In this document: piece by piece, positions 8,763 through 14,842 of the stretch
How the letters are laid out: every line of letters starts with the position of its first letter
Numbering within the stretch: the stretch's first letter is position 1
Source of the DNA: Longicatena sp.
GTDB taxonomy: Bacteria; Bacillota_I; Bacilli_A; Erysipelotrichales; Erysipelotrichaceae
DNA length: 14,842 bases
Assembly (NCBI GenBank): GCA_020025055.1
Contig: JAHHST010000036.1
Coordinates: 1-14,842, forward strand
Reading direction: 5' to 3'
Made by a program: the position numbers and the translations under genes
The notes under the pieces: generated by a model
Seen by the model: only the letters and a program-made list of their open reading frames with translations
Database searches by the model: none
What the model was told of the DNA's origin: nothing

Positions 8763-8807
8763 AAAAGCATTTCATTATGTCGTATAACATAATGAGGTGT
8801 TTTTTTT
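8763..8807 (+). terminator. galE terminator hairpin overlapping the comFA ribosome binding site
   Basis: The arm 8763-8780 pairs with 8787-8804 (18 bp including three G-U pairs, with CATTATGT/ACATAATG perfect), closing a 6-base loop, followed by Ts to 8807. This is a good intrinsic terminator. The comFA ribosome binding site GAGGTG (8794-8799) is inside the 3' arm, and the ATG follows the T run immediately, so the same fold would also mask comFA initiation in read-through RNA. Confidence 0.75.
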
Positions 8808-9956
8808 ATGCGTTGTAAGCGATGTGGGAATGAGGATGAAATGTATTTTTTTAATGATCATGGAGTTTGGTACTGTCGTAAATGTATTGCATTTGGCAGA
8901 ATAGATGTAGGAGAAATTCCAGAAACAAAACCTTGTATAAAAAGAAAATTCAATTGTGACTATCATTTAAAATATCCACTAACACCAATGCAAGATATGG
9001 CAGTAAAACAAATTATGGGGTATTTACATAAAAAAAGAGATGTTTTGGTGTATGCTGCATGTGGTGCAGGAAAAACAGAATTAACAATGGAGGCAATTAA
9101 AGAGTATTTAAAGCAAGGAAAAAAAGTATGTTTTGCGATTAGTAGAAGACAAGTTGTCTTAGAAATTAAAGAACGAATGCAAGAAGCATTTCCAATGATA
9201 AATGTTATTGCAGTGTGTGAGGGATTTACTGAAATTACTGATGGAGATTTGATTGTATGTACAATGCATCAATTATATCGATATCATGGATGGTTTGATT
9301 TATTGATTATGGATGAAGTGGATGCATTTCCATATCGAGATAATGAAGTATTAGAAACAATTGCAAATCATTCATGTATTGGACAAAAGGTAATGTTAAC
9401 CGCAACACCAAGTCAAGATATGTTAAATAAAGTAAAGAATAAACAATGGGAAATGGTTGAATTGTTTAAAAGGCCACATGGTTTTCCCTTAGTAGAACCT
9501 AAGGTTTATTGTATGCCGATTGTTTTTCAATTTATTAAAATGTTAGATTTTATTCATAAATGTAAGAAGCAAGATGTACAATCTTTGGTTTTTATTCCAA
9601 CGATTCAAATGGCAAACTGCTTATATCGAATTTTACATATGTTTTTACCATGTAAGGTATTTACTTCAAAGACAGAAGATAAAGAAAAAATCATTCAAGA
9701 ATTTCATGAAAAAAAGTATGATTTTCTTCTTACTACAACAATCTTAGAACGTGGAATCACGATTAAAGGAATTTATGTTTTGATTTTATGTGCGGATCAC
9801 CCTGTTTTTCAAGAGGCTAGTTTGATACAGATGATTGGAAGAGTTGGAAGGAATATTCATATGCCAACAGGAGAAGGTGTGTTTTTATGCAAAAGAAAAA
9901 CAGAAGATATTCGACGTTGTGTAGCGGCTATTCAAAAAATGAACCAAGAAGTATAG
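8808..9956 (+). CDS. comFA: ComFA, DNA-uptake ATPase/helicase
   Basis: A superfamily 2 DEAD-box-like ATPase that drives single-stranded DNA into the cytosol during natural transformation, acting at the ComEC channel. Length is 382 residues, shorter than Bacillus ComFA (about 460) but with all motifs: an N-terminal zinc knuckle of Cys3, Cys6, Cys23 and Cys26; Walker A ACGAGKT (84-90); DEVD (169-172); TATPS (198-202); LERGITIKG (313-321); and QMIGRVGR (341-348). The start at 8808 follows GAGGTG (8794-8799) by 8 bases and puts the zinc motif right at the N terminus. The ribosome binding site lies in the preceding hairpin. No separate promoter or ComK-like box is obvious, so expression may depend on read-through from galE or a promoter inside it. 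comFB is absent, as in many Firmicutes. The 3' end overlaps comFC by 70 bases in another frame. Confidence 0.94.
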   Translation: MRCKRCGNEDEMYFFNDHGVWYCRKCIAFGRIDVGEIPETKPCIKRKFNCDYHLKYPLTPMQDMAVKQIMGYLHKKRDVLVYAACGAGKTELTMEAIKEYLKQGKKVCFAISRRQVVLEIKERMQEAFPMINVIAVCEGFTEITDGDLIVCTMHQLYRYHGWFDLLIMDEVDAFPYRDNEVLETIANHSCIGQKVMLTATPSQDMLNKVKNKQWEMVELFKRPHGFPLVEPKVYCMPIVFQFIKMLDFIHKCKKQDVQSLVFIPTIQMANCLYRILHMFLPCKVFTSKTEDKEKIIQEFHEKKYDFLLTTTILERGITIKGIYVLILCADHPVFQEASLIQMIGRVGRNIHMPTGEGVFLCKRKTEDIRRCVAAIQKMNQEV

Positions 9957-10615
9957 ATGTTTGTAAATACTGCTTTAAAAACGTTCATAAAAGAGAAACA
10001 ATATTTCATTATATCCAAAAAGAAAGTTTATTATGTGGGGCTTGTAGAGCACAATTAGTGCCATTAGGAAAATATGGATTGTTTGAAAATTTGAAGATTA
10101 CAATATTGTATGAATATAATGATTTTATAGAATCCATGATATTTCAATTTAAAGAAGGAAGAGATATTGCATTGAAAGAAGTCTTTTTTCATGAATTTAT
10201 TCAAAAAATTAATGACAAATTTCGACACTACACAGTCGTCTTAATGCCTTCAAGTAAAGAGAAAATGATGGAAAGAGGATTTTTGCCAGTAAAGGAAATG
10301 TTGAATCAATGTACATTACCTATTGTAGAACCTTTTTATAAAACCAATAATCATAAACAATCTTTACAAAACTATAAAAACAGGAAACTTATTTCCCAGG
10401 TAATGCAACGAAATGAAAATATTGTGATACCTGCAACACCTTTATTAATAGTAGATGATGTTTGTACAAGTGGTTCTACAATATTCAGTGCATATCAAAA
10501 ATTGCTTCCACATACATATAATATAGAGGCGTTAGTGTTGGCTGCACATCCTTTGCTTGTCGAAAAATGCGATGAAAAAGGATTGCTAAAGAAAACTTCG
10601 TTCTCTATACTTTGA
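9887..10615 (+). CDS. comFC: ComFC/GntX-type phosphoribosyltransferase-fold competence protein
   Basis: A 242-residue protein with an N-terminal zinc finger (Cys26, Cys29, Cys50, Cys53) and a phosphoribosyltransferase-like domain carrying the PRPP-loop motif LLIVDDVCTSGST (186-198) and the family motif MMERGF (127-132). ComFC is required for transformation in several species and works with ComFA in handling incoming single strands; its enzymatic activity is not settled. The only good start is ATG 9887, with AAGGTG (9874-9879) 7 bases upstream. Later in-frame codons lack a ribosome binding site except a rare ATA. This start gives a 25-residue basic extension before the zinc finger, encoded entirely in the comFA overlap. 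Many homologues begin near the first CxxC, so the extension may be specific to this lineage. Confidence 0.9.
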   Translation: MQKKNRRYSTLCSGYSKNEPRSIDVCKYCFKNVHKRETIFHYIQKESLLCGACRAQLVPLGKYGLFENLKITILYEYNDFIESMIFQFKEGRDIALKEVFFHEFIQKINDKFRHYTVVLMPSSKEKMMERGFLPVKEMLNQCTLPIVEPFYKTNNHKQSLQNYKNRKLISQVMQRNENIVIPATPLLIVDDVCTSGSTIFSAYQKLLPHTYNIEALVLAAHPLLVEKCDEKGLLKKTSFSIL

Positions 10616-10641
10616 TTGAAAAGACTAGGAAGGTGAAGCAA

Positions 10642-10842
10642 ATGAAAGGCAAAGTAAAATGGTTTAATTCGGAAAAAGGATTTGGATTTATCGTTAACGA
10701 TGATCATCAAGATATTTTTGTACATTATTCTCAAATTATGAAAAATGGGTACAAGACTTTAGAAGAAGGTCAATGTGTAGAATTTGATGTAATTCAATCT
10801 TCAAAAGGATTACAAGCACAAAAAGTTCAACTTGCTCTATAA
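10642..10842 (+). CDS. csp: Cold-shock protein Csp (first of two)
   Basis: A 66-residue single cold-shock domain of full family length that binds single-stranded RNA and DNA and acts as an RNA chaperone. RNP1 is KGFGFI (12-17), RNP2 is IFVHY (25-29), and the surface aromatic Trp7 in KVKWFN is kept. The start at 10642 follows GGAAGGTGA by 5-6 bases. A TTG ten codons earlier overlaps the comFC stop and has no support. The gap to comFC is 26 bases with no promoter or terminator, so it is probably the last gene of a comFA-comFC-csp transcript. That could make it growth-phase or competence controlled, not cold controlled, but this is inference. Confidence 0.93.
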   Translation: MKGKVKWFNSEKGFGFIVNDDHQDIFVHYSQIMKNGYKTLEEGQCVEFDVIQSSKGLQAQKVQLAL

Positions 10843-10852
10843 GAGATAAAAG

Positions 10853-10896
10853 TTGATTTTATGTTGAATATTTTATAATATTCTTATAGTTATAAT
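10853..10896 (+). promoter_or_regulatory. Possible promoter region of second csp
   Basis: The AT-rich gap contains two TATAAT hexamers (10874-10879 and 10891-10896) and TTGATT (10853-10858), which is 17 bases before TAATAT (10876-10881). Neither perfect -10 has a well-spaced -35. The inverted repeat GAATATT-TTAT-AATATTC (10866-10883) covers the first -10. Any start here would leave only a short leader. Confidence 0.35.
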
Positions 10897-10920
10897 AAAA
10901 AGAAAGGTATAGGATTAATT

Positions 10921-11118
10921 ATGCAAGGAAAAGTAAAAATGTTTAACCAAGAGAAAGGATATGGATTCATCACTTTAGAAGAAGGAAAAGATATTTTTTT
11001 CCACTATTCACAGCTTATGATGGATGGATTTAAAACAATTGATGCAGGAGCAGATGTGGAGTTTGAAGTAGAGGAAACAGAAAGAGGACCTCAAGCACAT
11101 AATATAGTAAAACTTTAA
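10921..11118 (+). CDS. csp: Cold-shock protein Csp (second of two, Trp to Met variant)
   Basis: A 65-residue cold-shock domain protein clearly related to its upstream neighbour, with RNP1 KGYGFI (12-17) and RNP2 IFFHYS (25-30). The almost invariant surface tryptophan of the KVKWFN strand is replaced by Met7 (KVKMFN), while RNP2 gains an extra Phe (Phe27). The family role is RNA and single-stranded DNA binding; loss of the Trp may alter affinity or specificity. The ribosome binding site is weak (AGGA at 10911-10914, 6 bases from the ATG, with AAAGG further upstream). It is separated from the first csp by a 78-base gap that may hold its own promoter, and it is followed by a strong terminator, so it may be transcribed alone or by read-through. 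Confidence 0.92.
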   Translation: MQGKVKMFNQEKGYGFITLEEGKDIFFHYSQLMMDGFKTIDAGADVEFEVEETERGPQAHNIVKL

Positions 11119-11128
11119 AAAAATGAAG

Positions 11129-11152
11129 AAAACAGGCATTGCCTGTTTTTTT
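11129..11152 (+). terminator. Terminator after second csp
   Basis: A 9-bp stem (AAAACAGGC at 11129-11137 with GCCTGTTTT at 11141-11149) closes a 3-base loop, followed by further Ts to 11152. A classic intrinsic terminator separating the csp genes from secA. Confidence 0.85.
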
Positions 11153-11175
11153 ATAGTGCTAGTTATAAAATTATA

Positions 11176-11184
11176 TGATACAAT
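11176..11184 (+). promoter_or_regulatory. Possible secA promoter (extended -10)
   Basis: TGATACAAT gives a TACAAT -10 with an upstream TG, just after the csp terminator. No good -35 is found at 16-18 bases. A promoter is expected here because of the terminator upstream. Confidence 0.35.
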
Positions 11185-11233
11185 AATAAAGTATTTATGT
11201 ATTATGAAATTTTGAAAAACAATGGAGGTTTTC

Positions 11234-13570
11234 ATGGCAAATTTTATTGAAAGATTATTAAATGGTGAAAAGAAAACATTACATAAGTTAGAAAAGATTG
11301 CCGATGCTGTTATGGCATTAGCAGATGAAATGAAGTCTTTAAGTGATGATGAGTTAAGAGAAAAAACAGCACAGTTTAAAAAACGTTATGAAGATGGAGA
11401 AACATTGGACAGTTTAGAAGTGGAAGCGTTTGCAGTCGCAAGAGAAGCAGCACGTAGAACAATTCATGAATATCCATATAAAGTTCAAATTATGGGTGCA
11501 GCGGCAATGCATTCTGGTGATATAGCAGAAATGAAAACAGGAGAAGGTAAAACATTAACTTCTACAATGTGTGTTTATTTAAATGCATTAGCTGGAAAAG
11601 GTGTGCATGTAATTACAGTAAATGATTATTTGGCTAGCCGTGATGCTGAATGGATGGGACAAATTTATCGTTTCTTAGGGTTGAGTGTAGGTATCAATTC
11701 ACGCCCATTATCACCATTCCAAAAAAGAGAAGCATATAATTGTGATATTACGTATACAACAAACTCTGAATTAGGTTTTGATTATTTACGTGATAATATG
11801 GTTACAGATGTTAAGGATCGTGTATTAAGAGGATTACATGTTGCGATTGTCGATGAAGTCGATTCTATTTTAATTGATGAATCTCGTACTCCATTAATTA
11901 TTAGTGGGGGAGCTAAAAAGACAGCAAATTTATATTTAAAAGCCGATATGTTTGCGAAACGTTTAAGTGAATCTGATTATGAGATTGATGAAAAAACACG
12001 TCAAATTATGTTGAGTGAAAAAGGTGTGCATAATGCAGAACGTTATTTTAAAATTAATAATTTATATGATATCGAACATACACAGTTAGTACATCACATT
12101 ACACAAGCTTTAAAAGCAAACTATATCATGAAAAATGAAGTAGAGTATGTTGTACAAGATAATGAAATTGTAATTGTAGATACATTTACTGGACGTACAA
12201 TGCCTGGACGTGCATATTCTGATGGATTACATCAAGCAATTGAAGCTAAAGAAGGAGTTCCTATTAAAGAGGAAACAACAACATTAGCAACAATTACATA
12301 TCAGAATTTCTTCCGTATGTATGATAAACTTGCAGGTATGACAGGTACTGCTAAAACAGAAGAGGAAGAATTCTTAGAAATCTATAACATGCGTGTTGTT
12401 GAAATTCCTACAAATAGACCAGTAGCACGTGTTGATTATCCAGATGCAATCTTTGCTAATCCTAGATTAAAATTTAAAGCGTTGGTAAATGAAGTAAAAG
12501 AATTATATGAAAAAGGACAACCAGTATTGGTTGGTACAATTTCTGTAGAAGCAAGTGAATTAGTGCATAAATTATTAGAAAGAGAACATATCCCACATGA
12601 AGTGCTAAATGCAAAAAACCATGCTCGTGAAGCAGATATTATCGCAAAAGCAGGTAGACCGAAAAGTGTTACTGTTGCTACAAACATGGCTGGACGTGGT
12701 ACCGATATTAAATTAACAGATGAATCAAAGGCACTAGGCGGTCTTGCAGTATTAGGTAGTGAACGTCATGAATCAAGACGTATTGATAACCAGTTACGTG
12801 GACGTAGTGGACGTCAAGGGGATCCAGGATTCTCAAGATTCTATGTTTCTTTACAAGATGAATTGATGGTTCGTTTTGGTGGAGATAAATTTGAAAAATT
12901 ATTTGATTCTCTTGGAGATGCACAGATTGAATCTAAAATGGTTACAAAATCTATTACACAAGCACAAAAACGTGTGGAAGGTTATAATTATGATGTACGT
13001 AAACAATTATTAGATTATGATGATGTATTACGTAAACAAAGAGAAATTATGTATACACAACGTAATTATGTTCTTGAAAATGATGATGTTCATGGAATTG
13101 TACATGATATGATTGATCGTGTCATTGTAGATGTTGTAGAAGCAAATACTGATCGTTCTAAACATGACGAAACAATTGATTATGATGGAATCCTTCAAGG
13201 GTTAGAAGTTTTAGGAATTGATCCTGAAGATAATATCAAAGTTGAGGAATTACGTGGTAAAGAAGATTTAGCAAAATATTGTAGTGATTATGTTTTCCAA
13301 TTATACGATAATAAAATTGATGGTGTAAGAGATGAGTTTATGCGCTTCGAAAAAGCAATTGTACTTCGTAATATGGATCGTAACTGGACAGAACATATTG
13401 ATATGATGGATAAATTACGTAATGGTATTCACTTACGTGCATATGCACAAAATAATCCTTTACAAGCATATGTTGAAGAAGGATATGAAATGTTTGAAGA
13501 AATGCAAGAACGTATTGCTCGTGAAGTAGTGTTCTTCGCAATGAAAGTTGAAGTAACAAAAGCACAATAA
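11234..13570 (+). CDS. secA: SecA preprotein translocase ATPase
   Basis: The motor ATPase that pushes unfolded preproteins through SecYEG, 778 residues from ATG 11234. An ATG four codons upstream overlaps the ribosome binding site GGAGGT (11224-11229) and is rejected. Motifs: Walker A GEGKT (103-107), TTNSELGFDYLRDN, DEVD (207-210), GRGTDIKL (487-494) and QLRGRSGRQGDPG (520-532). The C-terminal scaffold has the expected NWTEHIDMMDKLR and LRAYAQNNPLQAY blocks. It ends at MKVEVTKAQ, without the flexible linker and Cys-rich zinc tail that finish the 841-residue Bacillus SecA. A size near 780 resembles accessory SecA2, but no accessory Sec genes are nearby and the position directly before prfB is that of the housekeeping secA, so SecA1 is favoured. 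Gap to prfB is 17 bases, suggesting one transcript. Confidence 0.96.
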   Translation: MANFIERLLNGEKKTLHKLEKIADAVMALADEMKSLSDDELREKTAQFKKRYEDGETLDSLEVEAFAVAREAARRTIHEYPYKVQIMGAAAMHSGDIAEMKTGEGKTLTSTMCVYLNALAGKGVHVITVNDYLASRDAEWMGQIYRFLGLSVGINSRPLSPFQKREAYNCDITYTTNSELGFDYLRDNMVTDVKDRVLRGLHVAIVDEVDSILIDESRTPLIISGGAKKTANLYLKADMFAKRLSESDYEIDEKTRQIMLSEKGVHNAERYFKINNLYDIEHTQLVHHITQALKANYIMKNEVEYVVQDNEIVIVDTFTGRTMPGRAYSDGLHQAIEAKEGVPIKEETTTLATITYQNFFRMYDKLAGMTGTAKTEEEEFLEIYNMRVVEIPTNRPVARVDYPDAIFANPRLKFKALVNEVKELYEKGQPVLVGTISVEASELVHKLLEREHIPHEVLNAKNHAREADIIAKAGRPKSVTVATNMAGRGTDIKLTDESKALGGLAVLGSERHESRRIDNQLRGRSGRQGDPGFSRFYVSLQDELMVRFGGDKFEKLFDSLGDAQIESKMVTKSITQAQKRVEGYNYDVRKQLLDYDDVLRKQREIMYTQRNYVLENDDVHGIVHDMIDRVIVDVVEANTDRSKHDETIDYDGILQGLEVLGIDPEDNIKVEELRGKEDLAKYCSDYVFQLYDNKIDGVRDEFMRFEKAIVLRNMDRNWTEHIDMMDKLRNGIHLRAYAQNNPLQAYVEEGYEMFEEMQERIAREVVFFAMKVEVTKAQ

Positions 13571-13587
13571 TTAAGAAGGTTATATAT

Positions 13588-14689
13588 ATGGAATTATACG
13601 AAATTAAACAGGAGGTGGAGTCTCATCAAGAAAAGTTAAAACAACTTGGTGAGTCACTTTGACCTGACTGCAAAACGATATAAAATAAAAGAGTTAACAG
13701 CTAAAACAATGGAAGAAGAGTTTTGGATTCATCCAGAAAGTGCTCAAGCAACAATTCGGCAACTGAATAGTATTAAAGATGTTGTGGATTGTTATGATGC
13801 ATTGTCAAAATCATTATCGTCTTTACAGGAAACTCATGATATGCTAAAACAAGATTTTGATGAAGAAATATTCGAGTTATTTGAAATGGAATTTTTAGAA
13901 ATGAAAAACAATTTTGATGATTTTGAAATTAAAGTATTGTTATCTCATGAATATGATCATTCAAATGCGATTTTAGAATTACATCCTGGAGCAGGTGGAA
14001 CAGAATCTTGCGATTGGGCAGATATGTTATATCGAATGTATTCAAGATGGGCAGAAAAACATGGTTTTAAAGTAACTGTATTGGACTATCAACCTGGAGA
14101 TGAAGCTGGGATAAAATCAATTACGTTTCTAGTGGAGGGAGATATGGCTTACGGCTATTTGAAAGCTGAAAAAGGAGTTCATCGTCTTGTGAGAATTTCT
14201 CCTTTTGATGCTGGAGGAAGAAGACATACTTCTTTTGCATCACTTGATGTTATGCCACAATTTAATAACGAAATTGAAATAGAAATTAAACCAGAAGATT
14301 TAATAGTTGAAACTAAACGCGCAAGTGGAGCAGGTGGTCAGCATATTAATAAAACAGATTCTGCAGTTCGTATGGTTCATAAACCAACTGGACTTGTTGC
14401 AACATGTCAGAATGGAAGATCACAGCATGAAAACCGTGAAGAGGCTTTACAGGTTTTAAAAAGTCGTTTATATCAAAAAATGATTGAAGAGCAAGAAGCA
14501 AAACTCGCTGAAATTAAAGGTGAGGTAAAAGCCAATGAATGGGGATCTCAAATTCGTTCATACGTATTCCACCCATATAGTATGGTAAAAGATCATAGAA
14601 CAAATTGTGAAACAAGTGATACACAAGGAGTTATGGATGGAGATTTAGACAAGTTTATATTTGCTTATTTAAAAACACAGATTAAATAA
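13588..14689 (+). CDS. prfB: Peptide chain release factor RF2 (programmed +1 frameshift)
   Basis: RF2 ends translation at UGA and UAA. The gene starts at ATG 13588 after AAGGT (13576-13580) and reads 24 codons to CTT (13657-13659) and an in-frame TGA (13660-13662). Slipping +1 on CTTTGAC continues at GAC 13661 for 342 codons, giving 366 residues, the normal size. Just upstream is a Shine-Dalgarno-like GGTGAG (13649-13654) with the 3-base gap to CTT seen in E. coli, so the break is the known autoregulatory frameshift, not a mutation: low RF2 favours slippage. The RF2 anticodon tripeptide Ser-Pro-Phe is at residues 204-206 (RISPFDAGG) and the catalytic GGQ at 249-251 (SGAGGQHINK), almost the same numbers as E. 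coli RF2. Last gene of a secA-prfB unit. Confidence 0.97.
13649..13663 (+). promoter_or_regulatory. prfB +1 recoding site
   Basis: GGTGAG, the 3-base spacer TCA, then CTT TGA C. This is the RF2 frameshift cassette: internal Shine-Dalgarno, slippery CTT and a UGA stop followed by C, a poor termination context. The internal Shine-Dalgarno is GGTGAG, weaker than the common AGGGGG. A further AGGAGGTGGAG lies at 13610-13620. Confidence 0.95.
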
Positions 14690-14692
14690 TGG

Positions 14693-14743
14693 AACTGAAC
14701 AGTTTGGTGGAATTAAGTCCATTGGAAACTGTTCAGTTTTTTT
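14693..14743 (+). terminator. Terminator after prfB
   Basis: A 13-bp perfect stem (AACTGAACAGTTT at 14693-14705 with its complement at 14726-14738), topped by a small inner TGGA/TCCA stem, followed by seven Ts (14737-14743). It begins 4 bases after the prfB stop and ends the secA-prfB transcript. Confidence 0.92.
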
Positions 14744-14842
14744 ATTGGGGTTTTCTAGAAGAAATGTGGAAAACTAAATGAGTATAAAATAATTAAAAGA
14801 TGTAGGAGAAGAGAATAAAATAATTTGTATAGTGTTATTGGT

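Noticed and set aside
8775..8966. A short minus-strand frame over the galE-comFA junction
   Set aside because: It runs across the hairpin and the comFA zinc motif, lacks a ribosome binding site, and its sequence resembles nothing known.
10861..10883. The repeat between the csp genes as a terminator of the first csp
   Set aside because: The stem is all A-T apart from one closing G-C pair and there is no T run after it, so an intrinsic terminator is unlikely.
11222..11233. secA starting at ATG 11222
   Set aside because: This ATG overlaps the GGAGGT ribosome binding site that serves ATG 11234.
12436..12923. Two antisense open frames within secA
   Set aside because: No start signals and no family resemblance; secA is full of conserved motifs on the plus strand here.
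13660..13662. TGA in prfB as a nonsense mutation or sequencing error
   Set aside because: The CTT-TGA-C context with an adjacent Shine-Dalgarno-like element is the well-known RF2 autoregulatory frameshift.
13646..14689. prfB as a shorter gene starting at TTG 13646
   Set aside because: That TTG has no ribosome binding site and lies in the recoding cassette. Frame 0 from ATG 13588 plus a +1 slip gives the full 366-residue RF2.
14744..14842. Start of another gene after prfB
   Set aside because: An AGGAG (14804-14808) is present, but no properly spaced start codon with a meaningful frame is seen before the window ends.

Overview
The window is low-GC, A/T-rich DNA with strong AGGAGG-type ribosome binding sites, sigma-A-like promoters and dense gene packing. 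It encodes AddAB instead of RecBCD, late-competence ComFA/ComFC, and the secA-prfB pair with the RF2 frameshift. This is a Firmicute chromosome. The compact AddA, AddB and SecA would suit an Erysipelotrichia-like or related gut lineage, but that placement is an inference from gene content and size, not a proven assignment. I see no insertion sequence, phage gene, CRISPR array, tRNA or rRNA. The longest stretch without a gene is about 245 bases.

Layout: (1) 55-807, minus strand, a lipoprotein made of three PepSY repeats. (2) A divergent intergenic region with a near-consensus promoter and a candidate catabolite-response element leads into 1053-1667, a cytidylate-kinase-like protein. (3) A hairpin at 1670-1695 serves as terminator for both that gene and the convergent addBA operon (addB 4930-7602, addA 1695-4937, minus strand, overlapping by 8 bases). 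(4) galE (7754-8758) is divergent from addB and ends in a strong hairpin. The 3' arm of that hairpin also carries the comFA ribosome binding site. (5) comFA, comFC and a first cold-shock gene run head to tail, apparently co-transcribed. A second cold-shock gene follows with its own possible promoter and a terminator. (6) secA and prfB form a closely spaced pair. prfB is interrupted by an in-frame TGA that requires the known +1 programmed frameshift, and a 13-bp hairpin terminates the pair. The last 100 bases hold nothing I can support.

Functional themes: double-strand break repair (AddAB), transformation DNA uptake (ComFA/ComFC), RNA chaperoning (two Csp), protein secretion (SecA), translation termination (RF2) and sugar nucleotide supply (GalE). 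Most of this is core genome. I did not find a convincing undescribed system. The points most worth a second look are the hairpin that overlaps the comFA ribosome binding site, the tandem csp genes sitting where relatives usually carry hpf between comFC and secA, a cold-shock protein lacking its surface tryptophan, a GalE with Cys at the gatekeeper position, an AddB with iron-sulphur cysteines but no recognisable P-loop, a SecA lacking its zinc tail, and a cre-like site abutting the promoter of the kinase-like gene.
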